Shown here: in pieces, positions 1 to 5,676 of the stretch | How positions within the stretch are numbered: the stretch's first letter is position 1 | Layout: each line of letters begins with the position of its first letter | Origin: Actinomycetes bacterium | GTDB taxonomy: Bacteria > Actinomycetota > Acidimicrobiia > Acidimicrobiales > Bog-793 | DNA length: 8,525 bases | Reading direction: 5' to 3' | Assembly: GCA_021823365.1 (NCBI GenBank) | Contig: JAKAOD010000109.1 | Coordinates: 1-8,525, forward strand | Translations under genes and position numbers: made by a program | The notes under the pieces: generated by a model | The model's database searches: none | What the model saw: only the letters and a program-made list of their open reading frames with translations | Told to the model about the DNA's origin: nothing

Positions 1-804
1 TCCCAGCAGGGAGTGGCGATGGCGGGGTACGCCATGCTGAAGGGGTACAAGCGGGCGGCCATGCTCTTCACCTCCGCGGCGGCGTCGCAGAGCTTCGAGC
101 CCCTCATCAGGTCCTCCTACGCGAGGCTGGGCGGCAAGATCGTGGCGACCAAGTCGATCCAGGCGGGGCTCCCGTCCTACAGCTCGACAGTCGAGGCCAT
201 CGTGAAAGCGCACCCGCAGGTGGTCTTCACCCAGCTCACACCCCCCACCGCGTCCGCGGTCTTCAAGAACCTGGAGTCCCTCGGCGCCTTGAACAAGTTC
301 CGGTGGGTCGGCACCACATTCATGGCCGGGACAACAGTGGTCCGGGCAATCGGACCGAGCGTGTCGAAGGCGCACATGGTCTCGTTCATCGGGAGCACAG
401 CGCTCAGCGGCGCGTCCGCGCTCTTCCGGTCCACCTACAGCAAGGTGAACCACCACGCGGTCGAGTCCGGCGCCAACTTCGCCTACGACTGCACGATCGA
501 CTTCGCCCTGGCGATGGACAAGGCGAAGAGCTTCACATCGACAAAGGTCATCAAGGCGATCGACACGGTCTCGAATCCCCCGGGGATCACGGTCACCACC
601 TACGCCCAGGGCGTGAAGCTCCTGAAGGAGGGCAAGAAGATCAACTACACAGGCGTCAGCGGTCCGATGAACTTCAACAAGTACCACAACGTCATCGGCG
701 GCTGGAGCGTCGTGCGCGCGAAGGGGACAGCCAAGGGTCTCATCAGCGTGATCCAGACAATCTCTCCGACCCAGATCACAAAGTTCATCAACGGGAAGCT
801 CTAG
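1..804 (+). CDS. ABC transporter substrate-binding protein, branched-chain amino acid type (5' end cut by window)
   Basis: The frame is open from base 1 and ends at TAG 802-804, leaving 267 residues of a protein whose family usually has about 400. The signal peptide and first lobe lie outside the window. The remaining part reads as a type I periplasmic-binding fold (Peripla_BP_6/LivK-like): a segment with KGYKRAAMLF followed by LGGKIVATKSI, then STVEAIVKAHPQVVFTQL, which matches the family pattern in which the protein queries where and how often a ligand-binding event is scored, and a late VSGPMNFNK segment typical of the C-terminal region. Such proteins capture amino acids, amides or small carboxylates outside the membrane and deliver them to a Liv-type permease/ATPase; those partner genes are not visible here. 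Thr codons are strongly biased to ACA (12 of 24), unlike the next gene (1 of 17). The family call is fairly secure; the ligand is unknown. GTG at 13 and ATG at 19 are internal codons, not starts. Confidence 0.85.
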   Translation, partial: SQQGVAMAGYAMLKGYKRAAMLFTSAAASQSFEPLIRSSYARLGGKIVATKSIQAGLPSYSSTVEAIVKAHPQVVFTQLTPPTASAVFKNLESLGALNKFRWVGTTFMAGTTVVRAIGPSVSKAHMVSFIGSTALSGASALFRSTYSKVNHHAVESGANFAYDCTIDFALAMDKAKSFTSTKVIKAIDTVSNPPGITVTTYAQGVKLLKEGKKINYTGVSGPMNFNKYHNVIGGWSVVRAKGTAKGLISVIQTISPTQITKFINGKL

Positions 805-812
805 GGGCCGCA

Positions 813-847
813 GGGCCTCCCCGCGGGCCACGCCCGCGGGGAGGCCC
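813..847 (+). terminator. Perfect 16-bp GC hairpin after the substrate-binding gene
   Basis: Arm gggcctccccgcgggc at 813-828 pairs perfectly with gcccgcggggaggccc at 832-847 around a 3-base loop (cac). It begins 8 bases after the TAG stop. No T tract follows (the next bases are cccgtctcgg), so it is an I-shaped, U-less hairpin of the kind often found after actinobacterial genes. It could stop transcription or protect the 3' end of the transporter mRNA and so lower expression of the dehydrogenase gene downstream. Confidence 0.75.
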
Positions 848-854
848 CCCGTCT

Positions 855-892
855 CGGGAGCCTTCGCCGGCCAGCGGACACACGCGCTCCCG
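855..892. repeat. Inverted repeat in the leader of the dehydrogenase gene
   Basis: CGGGAGC (855-861) and GCTCCCG (886-892) are exact inverted copies separated by 24 bases. The pair lies between the strong hairpin at 813-847 and the ribosome site of the gene at 931. It could be a leader hairpin or an operator, or chance in GC-rich DNA. I see no convincing -10/-35 pair in 848-930. Confidence 0.3.
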
Positions 893-912
893 GCCACCCG
901 ACCACTTGCACC

Positions 913-919
913 GAGGAGG
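913..919 (+). promoter_or_regulatory. Ribosome binding site GAGGAGG supporting the ATG at 931
   Basis: GAGGAGG lies 11 bases before ATG 931, slightly far but very strong. The rival start, GTG 1033, would cut the first beta strand of the Rossmann fold and has no comparable site. Confidence 0.6.
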
Positions 920-930
920 CAGTAACGCCG

Positions 931-1920
931 ATGAGCACCACACGTGCACGCCCGGGCGACCCCCGCACCGACGGGACGACGGAGAGGGCTGCTGACGACG
1001 GTGCCGACGCGCAGGTCCGTCCCGTCGCCGGCGTGATCGGCCTCGGCACGATGGGCGGCGCGATGGCCCGCCACCTCCTCGCCGCCGGGTACGAGGTCGT
1101 CGGCTACGACGTCGCCGAGACGCAGCTCGCCGCGCTCGGCGAGGCGGGCGGGACGCCGGTGGGCAGCCCGTCCGAGGTGGCCGAGCGCGCCGACGTGCTC
1201 ATCCTCTCGCTCCCCTCGCAAGCCGCGTTCGAAGAGGTCGTGGGCGGCCCCGACGGCCTGACGGCGCAGCCGTCTTCCCGGGCCACGATCGCCGTCGAGA
1301 CGAGCACGCTCTCGCTCGAGTCGAAGGAGCATGGCCGCGCGCAGCTGGCAGGGGTCTCGATCGAGCTGCTCGACTGCCCGATCAGCGGCACGGGCGCCCA
1401 GATGGCTCGCGGTGACGCCGTCTTCTACCTGAGCGGGGAGGAGCGCAGCGCCGACGCCGTCGAGCCGCTCCTGGCCGCGTGCGGCAAAGCCGTCTTCTTC
1501 CTGGGCTCCTTCGGCAACGGGACCCGCATGAAGCTCGTGGCGAACCACCTCGTCACCATCCACAACGCCTCGGCAGCCGAGGCCCTCGTCCTCGCCCGCT
1601 GCGGCGGCATCGACCCCGCCGTCGCGCTCCCGGCCCTCGTGGCGGGGGCGGGGGACTCCCGGATGCTCGAGGTGCGCGGGCCTGCGATGGTCGCCGAGGA
1701 GTACGAGCCGCCCACGATGCGGGTCCGCACCTTCTTGAAGGACATCGGGATCATCCGCGAGTTCGCACGGAGCGCCGGCTGCGTGCTGCCTGTGTTCGAG
1801 GCGGCGGCGCAGCTGCACGAGCGAGCCCGCGACGCAGGGTTCAGCGAGGCAGACCCCGCGAGCGTCCATGCCGTCATCGAGCGGCGCTCACCGAACCCGC
1901 CAGCCCGACCGTCGCCGTGA
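931..1920 (+). CDS. NAD(P)-dependent beta-hydroxyacid dehydrogenase (3-hydroxyisobutyrate dehydrogenase family)
   Basis: A 329-residue protein. The first domain is a Rossmann fold with the dinucleotide loop GLGTMGG at residues 37-43 and an Asp (GYDV) at the end of the second strand, which favours NAD over NADP. The substrate loop DCPISGTG spans 148-155 and corresponds to the family's D-x-P-V/I-S-G-G. The catalytic Lys is K201 in TRMKLVANH, with N205 four residues later. An all-helical C-terminal domain (NAD_binding_11 type) follows. Family members oxidise 3-hydroxyisobutyrate, tartronate semialdehyde, L-threonate, 4-hydroxybutyrate or related beta-hydroxyacids; the SGTG variant of the usual SGG loop means the substrate cannot be named. 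About 30 polar, disorder-like residues precede the fold, more than usual. The gene lies 126 bases downstream of the transporter gene, behind a strong hairpin, so co-transcription is possible but probably reduced. The protein is expected to be cytoplasmic. Confidence 0.88.
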   Translation: MSTTRARPGDPRTDGTTERAADDGADAQVRPVAGVIGLGTMGGAMARHLLAAGYEVVGYDVAETQLAALGEAGGTPVGSPSEVAERADVLILSLPSQAAFEEVVGGPDGLTAQPSSRATIAVETSTLSLESKEHGRAQLAGVSIELLDCPISGTGAQMARGDAVFYLSGEERSADAVEPLLAACGKAVFFLGSFGNGTRMKLVANHLVTIHNASAAEALVLARCGGIDPAVALPALVAGAGDSRMLEVRGPAMVAEEYEPPTMRVRTFLKDIGIIREFARSAGCVLPVFEAAAQLHERARDAGFSEADPASVHAVIERRSPNPPARPSP

Positions 1921-1924
1921 ACGT

Positions 1925-1958
1925 GATGGAGCGCTCCCCCTCGGTGGCGCGCTCCATC
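1925..1958. terminator. Hairpin between convergent genes, probably a bidirectional terminator
   Basis: GATGGAGCGC (1925-1934) pairs perfectly with GCGCTCCATC (1949-1958) around a 14-base loop. It starts 4 bases after the dehydrogenase stop and lies about 50 bases beyond the stop of the opposing M24 gene. There is no T tract on either strand. Its position between converging 3' ends is the main support. Confidence 0.6.
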
Positions 1959-2010
1959 CCCACCTCGAAGACGATGGTCGCCGGGGCCCTCACCCGGCGT
2001 CCTGGAGCGG

Positions 2011-3231
2011 TCAGGCCAGGAGCGAGTCTTCGTACTCGACCCGGCTGAGCACCCGTGGCGCTCCCTCGGTGACGAGCACCATGTCCTCGATCCGCACGCC
2101 GACGCCGCCGGAGTCCTCGACCCACACCAGCGGCTCGATGGCGAACAGCATCCCCGCTCGCAGCTCGGCGGGCCGGGCGCCGGGCAGCGTCTCGCCGATG
2201 TACGGGGGCTCGTTGGCTCCGACCCCGATGCCGTGTCCGATGAAGAGCGAGAAGAGATGCTCTTCCAGCCCGTAGCCCGCCACCGCCCGGCGGACCGCCG
2301 CCGCGACGTGCTCCGTGGTGTTGCCCGGCCGGAGCTGGTCGATGCCGGCGTGGAGCCCGTCGTAGACGGCCTGGTAGACCTGGCGCTGCCGGGCGGTCGG
2401 CCGGCCGACGACGGTGCACCGGCCGATGTCGGCGAAGTAGCCGTTCCACATGGCTCCGATGTCGATGAAGCACAGGTCCTGGTTGCGCAGGATCTTGTCG
2501 GTCGCGAACCGGTGCGGCGGGGCCATGTGCTCGCCCGAGGCGACGAACGGGGTCACCACGTGGGGCATCTCGCCGCCGAGGTAGTACAGCGTCTGCATCG
2601 CGTCGCCGGCGACCTCGCACTCACGGCGCCCGGCACGCGTCTCGTCGAGCGCCCGCTGGGTCACGCTGTCGCCGATCGCACACGCCTCTTCGACGATCAT
2701 GACCTCCTCGGGCGTCTTCACCATGCGTGCCAGCTGCATCGGGCGGTCGCCGTCGGCGATGCGAAGAGCGGGCAGATGCTGCCCGAGGAGCTCGAGCAGC
2801 GCGATGCTCGCCTGGTCGATCCCCAGGCGACCGACGTCGATCGCGTGCTCTGCGAGCAGCGGCCGCAGGGTCTCACGGACGAATCCCTCCACGAGCTCGC
2901 GCTGCTCCATGACGGGGACCGCGTGCACCGCGCCCAGCCACGGCATGTACCTCGCCCTGTCGACCTCGCCCCCGGACGCCAGGAGCACAGGCGGTCCTTC
3001 CCGGGCGAGGAGCACGCCGTTCAGGATGGAGCTCTTGCCCGCGATGATCTGGCACCTGAGGGACGTGACGTAGCGGACGTTCTCCGACTTCCACAGAAGC
3101 AGGCCGTCGAGCTCGGCTTCGGCCATGGCCTCTTGTGCTCGCCGCACCCGCTCGGTGCGGAGACGATCGAAGTCGTACCGCTGCTCCCAGTCGACCGAGA
3201 AGCTGCCCACGCCGTACGGACGGGTCGTCAC
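2011..3231 (-). CDS. M24-family metallopeptidase (Xaa-Pro aminopeptidase/prolidase-like), complete active site
   Basis: A 406-residue protein with the two-domain pita-bread layout: a creatinase-N-type domain at roughly residues 20-155 and the M24 catalytic domain at roughly 165-395. All five expected metal ligands are present: D257 and D268 (IDIGAMWNGYFADIGR, spacing 11), H333 (FIGHGIGVG), E366 (FAIEP) and E382 (VRIED). Histidines around the VASGEHMAPPH segment fit the substrate pocket. A dinuclear Mn/Co/Zn hydrolase acting on an Xaa-Pro or similar amide bond is expected; related M24 enzymes also hydrolyse ectoine, so peptide specificity is not certain. No signal peptide is seen. The start is GTG at 3231, backed by GGGAGG five bases upstream. 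The gene converges on the dehydrogenase and is divergent from the CocE-type hydrolase, with which it probably shares a control region. It resembles the other M24 protein in the window in layout (for example the WEQR.....R and WQER.....R N-terminal segments), so the two are probably distant paralogues. Confidence 0.88.
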   Translation of the reverse strand: MTTRPYGVGSFSVDWEQRYDFDRLRTERVRRAQEAMAEAELDGLLLWKSENVRYVTSLRCQIIAGKSSILNGVLLAREGPPVLLASGGEVDRARYMPWLGAVHAVPVMEQRELVEGFVRETLRPLLAEHAIDVGRLGIDQASIALLELLGQHLPALRIADGDRPMQLARMVKTPEEVMIVEEACAIGDSVTQRALDETRAGRRECEVAGDAMQTLYYLGGEMPHVVTPFVASGEHMAPPHRFATDKILRNQDLCFIDIGAMWNGYFADIGRCTVVGRPTARQRQVYQAVYDGLHAGIDQLRPGNTTEHVAAAVRRAVAGYGLEEHLFSLFIGHGIGVGANEPPYIGETLPGARPAELRAGMLFAIEPLVWVEDSGGVGVRIEDMVLVTEGAPRVLSRVEYEDSLLA

Positions 3232-3236
3232 GCGGT

Positions 3237-3242
3237 CCTCCC
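3237..3242 (-). promoter_or_regulatory. Ribosome binding site that fixes the GTG start at 3231
   Basis: On the minus strand GGGAGG (3242-3237) lies five bases before GTG 3231-3229. No ATG in this frame has a comparable site upstream, so the GTG is the best start. Confidence 0.65.
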
Positions 3243-3247
3243 TGTCG

Positions 3248-3285
3248 TCATTGCAACGAGTTCAGATAGCCTATTGCATTGGAGG
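3248..3285. promoter_or_regulatory. AT-richer divergent control region with a TGCAA/TTGCA dyad
   Basis: The gap 3232-3375 between divergent genes is mostly very GC-rich, but this short part is AT-richer. TGCAA (3252-3256) and TTGCA (3274-3278) form an inverted repeat with a 17-base spacer; ATTGCA also occurs directly at 3250-3255 and 3273-3278. Between them, ATAG-C-CTAT (3266-3274) is a second small palindrome, and it contains TAnnnT -10-like hexamers on both strands (TAGCCT at 3267-3272 plus; TAGGCT at 3273-3268 minus). No good -35 is visible for either. I read it as a divergent promoter with an operator for a local regulator, unproven. The rest of the gap (3286-3364) is GC-rich leader containing the palindrome TGGCGCGCCA at 3333-3342. 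Confidence 0.4.
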
Positions 3286-3364
3286 CGCCGGCCGGCCGCT
3301 GCCGGAGCGGCGCCGGACGCCGCCGCGAGGCGTGGCGCGCCACCTCGGGCGGCATCACCCAGAG

Positions 3365-3371
3365 AAGGAGG
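3365..3371 (+). promoter_or_regulatory. Ribosome binding site AAGGAGG deciding the start at 3376
   Basis: AAGGAGG ends four bases before ATG 3376. The same frame stays open far upstream, to 2233, opposite the M24 gene; this site and the beginning of family similarity just after it show that the true start is 3376. Confidence 0.8.
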
Positions 3372-3375
3372 CACG

Positions 3376-5148
3376 ATGACGACGCCTGGACCTGCGGGTA
3401 CGTCGAGCGAGCAGGTCGGCAGCATGTGGATCGACTGGGACGTCGCCATCGCCATGGACGACGGGACCGAGCTCTCGGCCGACGTCTTCCGCCCCGCCGA
3501 CGCCGGCCGCTTCCCGGCCATCGTGTCCTACGGCCCCTACGCGAAGGGCCTGGCCTTCCAGGAGGGCTACGGGCCCCAGTGGCAGAAGATGGTGAGCGAG
3601 CATCCCGACGTCGCCGCCGGCTCCTCCAACCGCTACCAGAGCTGGGAGGTGGCCGACCCCGAGAAGTGGGTCCCCCACGGCTACGCCTGCGTGCGGGTCG
3701 ACTCGCGCGGCGCGGGGCGCTCCCCCGGCGTGGTCGACGTATGGTCGCCCCGGGAGGCGAGGGACTTCGCGGAATGCATCGAGTGGGCGGCGGCACAGCC
3801 GTGGTGCAGCGGGAAGGTCGGGGTGAGCGGCATCTCCTACTACGCGATCAACCAGTGGCACGTCGCCGGTCTCGCCCCCCCGCACCTGGCCGCGATGATC
3901 CCCTGGGAAGGGTTCGGCGACTTCTACCGGGACTGCTGCCGGCACGGCGGGATCCTGTCGGAGTTCACGGCCAACTGGTACGAGCGTCAGGTCGAGAGCG
4001 TGCAGTACGGGGTGGGCTCCCGGTCGGCGGTCAACCCCCACACGGGGCGCCACGTGGCCGGCGACGAGGACCTCTCCGCAGCCGAGCTCGCCGCGAGCCG
4101 CGTCGACGTCGCCGGCGAGCTGCGACGCCGCGACCTCGACGGTCCCTGGTACCGGGAGCGTTCGGCAGATTGGTCCAAGGTGACCACCCCGTTCCTGTCC
4201 GCCGCCAACTGGGGGGGCCAGGGGCTGCACCCGAGGGGCAACTTCGAGGGGTTCACCCAGGCGTCGACCGAGGAGAAGTGGCTCGAGGTCCACGGGCTCG
4301 AGCACTGGACCCACTTCTACACCGACTACGGGGTCACCTTGCAGCGCCAGTTCTTCGACCACTACCTGAAGGGCGAGCCCAACGGCTGGGAGCAGGGGCC
4401 GCGCGTCCGCCTCAACGTCCGCCACCCCGGCGAGCGCTTCGTGCTGCGCGACGAGTCCGAGTGGCCGCTCGCTCGCACGCAGTGGACGACCGTGTACCTC
4501 GACGCCGCCCGCAGGCGTCTGGGCAGCGAGCCGGGGGAGCCCGCGACGCTCACCTACGACGCGCTCGGCGACGGCGTGGACTTCTCCCTCCCCGCCATGG
4601 AGGAGGAGACCGAGCTCACCGGCCCGATGGCGGCCACCCTCTACGTCTCGTCGTCGACGGCCGACGCCGACCTCTTCCTCGTGGTGCGGGTGTTCGACCC
4701 TCAGGGCGACGAGGTCACCTTCCAGGGGGCGCTCGACCCCAATACCCCGGTCGCCCAGGGATGGCTGCGCGCGTCCCATCGCCGCCTCGACGAGGAGCGG
4801 TCGCTCCCCTGGCGCCCCTACCACACCCACGACCTCGCCGAGCCGTTGGTGCCCGGGCAGGTGGTCCGCCTCGACGTGGAGATCTGGCCGACCTCCATCG
4901 TCGTCCCCCCGGGCTACCGCGTGGTGCTGAGCGTCCGGGGCAGGGACTACGAGTACCAGGGGCCGCTCTCGGAGTTCGCCAAGACCTTCTACTACGCCAA
5001 CCGGGGAGTCGGGCCCTTCACGCACAACGACCCGGTCGACCGGCCGGCCGCTGTCTTCGGCGGCGAGGTCACGCTGCACACCGGGGGCGAGCATCCGTCG
5101 TCGCTGCTCTTGCCCGTCGTCCCGCCGAAGGGGCCGTCGGCTTCGTAG
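3376..5148 (+). CDS. CocE/NonD-family serine hydrolase (X-Pro dipeptidyl-peptidase S15 superfamily)
   Basis: A 590-residue protein, the usual length for the family. An alpha/beta-hydrolase domain occupies the first two thirds: a first-strand region with DGTELSADVFRP (about residues 29-40), FPAIVSYGPYAKG, an oxyanion-side VRVDSRGAGRSPG segment, and the nucleophile elbow SGISYYA with Ser154. The likely catalytic His is H310 (GLEHW). The last third is the jelly-roll domain of PepX_C type (TGPMAATLYVSSSTADADLFLVV). In cocaine esterase the third triad member lies in a GWYDG segment; the corresponding stretch here reads AANWGGQG (residues 276-283, N278) with no Asp. Whether another acidic residue replaces it cannot be told from sequence alone. 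Relatives hydrolyse esters, amides, acylated beta-lactams or X-Pro dipeptides. No signal peptide is visible, so it is probably cytoplasmic. It is transcribed divergently from the first M24 gene and converges on the GlcG-like gene. Confidence 0.87.
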   Translation: MTTPGPAGTSSEQVGSMWIDWDVAIAMDDGTELSADVFRPADAGRFPAIVSYGPYAKGLAFQEGYGPQWQKMVSEHPDVAAGSSNRYQSWEVADPEKWVPHGYACVRVDSRGAGRSPGVVDVWSPREARDFAECIEWAAAQPWCSGKVGVSGISYYAINQWHVAGLAPPHLAAMIPWEGFGDFYRDCCRHGGILSEFTANWYERQVESVQYGVGSRSAVNPHTGRHVAGDEDLSAAELAASRVDVAGELRRRDLDGPWYRERSADWSKVTTPFLSAANWGGQGLHPRGNFEGFTQASTEEKWLEVHGLEHWTHFYTDYGVTLQRQFFDHYLKGEPNGWEQGPRVRLNVRHPGERFVLRDESEWPLARTQWTTVYLDAARRRLGSEPGEPATLTYDALGDGVDFSLPAMEEETELTGPMAATLYVSSSTADADLFLVVRVFDPQGDEVTFQGALDPNTPVAQGWLRASHRRLDEERSLPWRPYHTHDLAEPLVPGQVVRLDVEIWPTSIVVPPGYRVVLSVRGRDYEYQGPLSEFAKTFYYANRGVGPFTHNDPVDRPAAVFGGEVTLHTGGEHPSSLLLPVVPPKGPSAS

Positions 5149-5180
5149 CGTCGCTTGTCGGTCCCGGCGGAACTCGTCTC

Positions 5181-5231
5181 TTCGGCTCAGCTGTGCCTTC
5201 GGCTCAGCCTTCCCCTCGGCTCAGCCTTCGG
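5181..5231. repeat. Three 17-bp tandem repeats across the convergent gene junction
   Basis: Units start at 5181, 5198 and 5215, exactly 17 bases apart: ttcggctcagctgtgcc, ttcggctcagccttccc and ctcggctcagccttcgg. Neighbouring units differ at three of 17 positions. The core TCGGCTCAGC is identical in all three (5182-5191, 5199-5208, 5216-5225). The third unit contains the stop codon and the last codons of the GlcG-like gene (minus strand); the other two lie in the gap after it. The hydrolase gene ends 32 bases before the array. No ordinary terminator hairpin is seen in 5149-5220. Confidence 0.85.
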
Positions 5232-5676
5232 TCATGTCGAGCCAGGCGGAGAGCCCGGCTGCCTCGATGCCGGCCACCGCGCACGCCTCGTCGTTGTCGG
5301 AGGTGTCCCCCGAGATGCCGACGGCACCGATCACCGGTCCCGACGGGCGACGGATGGGCACGCCCCCGGCCACCGGCAGCATCCGGCCCCCCGACAACGT
5401 GCCCAGTGCGGCGAAGAACTCAGGCATCCGTCCAGCCCGTGCGACGTGCTCATGGGCCGGCCAGCCCATGGCCAGCGCCCCCCACGCCTTGGCGGTCGCG
5501 ACGTCGACGCGCATGATCGACGATCCGTCCGACCGCTTGGCGGCGACCACGTAGCCGCCGGGGTCGAGGACCACCACCGTCAGTGGCGCCATGCCCCGCT
5601 CCTCGCCGTGACGGAGCGCGCCGTCGACCACCGCGGAAGCCTGGGCGAGCGAGATCGCCCAGGCGTCACCCGGCAA
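5221..5676 (-). CDS. GlcG/HbpS-family protein (haem-degrading/DUF336 type)
   Basis: A 151-residue protein, the usual size for this single-domain family. Typical segments are VVVLDPGGYVVAAKRSDG (about 34-51), an AKAWGALAM helix (62-70), PVAGGVPIR (101-109) and the glycine-rich GAVGISGDTSDND (117-129) followed by an Ala-rich helix. Known relatives include GlcG of glycolate operons, the haem-binding HbpS of Streptomyces and the C-terminal domain of PduO; many sit in catabolic operons without a proven reaction. No signal peptide is present, unlike secreted HbpS, so a cytoplasmic role is likely. The start is TTG at 5676, inside the 3' end of the upstream M24 gene (11-base overlap), with AGGAG seven bases before it. 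The next Met (residue 29) would remove the first helix. The arrangement points to translational coupling, so the protein is probably made together with the M24 protein and may serve the same pathway. Function not known. Confidence 0.83.
   Translation of the reverse strand: MPGDAWAISLAQASAVVDGALRHGEERGMAPLTVVVLDPGGYVVAAKRSDGSSIMRVDVATAKAWGALAMGWPAHEHVARAGRMPEFFAALGTLSGGRMLPVAGGVPIRRPSGPVIGAVGISGDTSDNDEACAVAGIEAAGLSAWLDMTEG

Noticed and set aside
2233..3375. Upstream in-frame extension of the CocE-type hydrolase, giving a 971-residue reading from 2233
   Set aside because: It lies opposite the M24 gene, has no family similarity before 3376, and a strong ribosome site sits directly before ATG 3376.
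3355..5094. A 579-residue open frame antisense to the hydrolase, and a 745-residue frame at 3279-5516 on the plus strand
   Set aside because: They are composition shadows of high-GC coding DNA: residues are dominated by R, G, A, P and V with no domain signature, while the hydrolase frame is clearly conserved.
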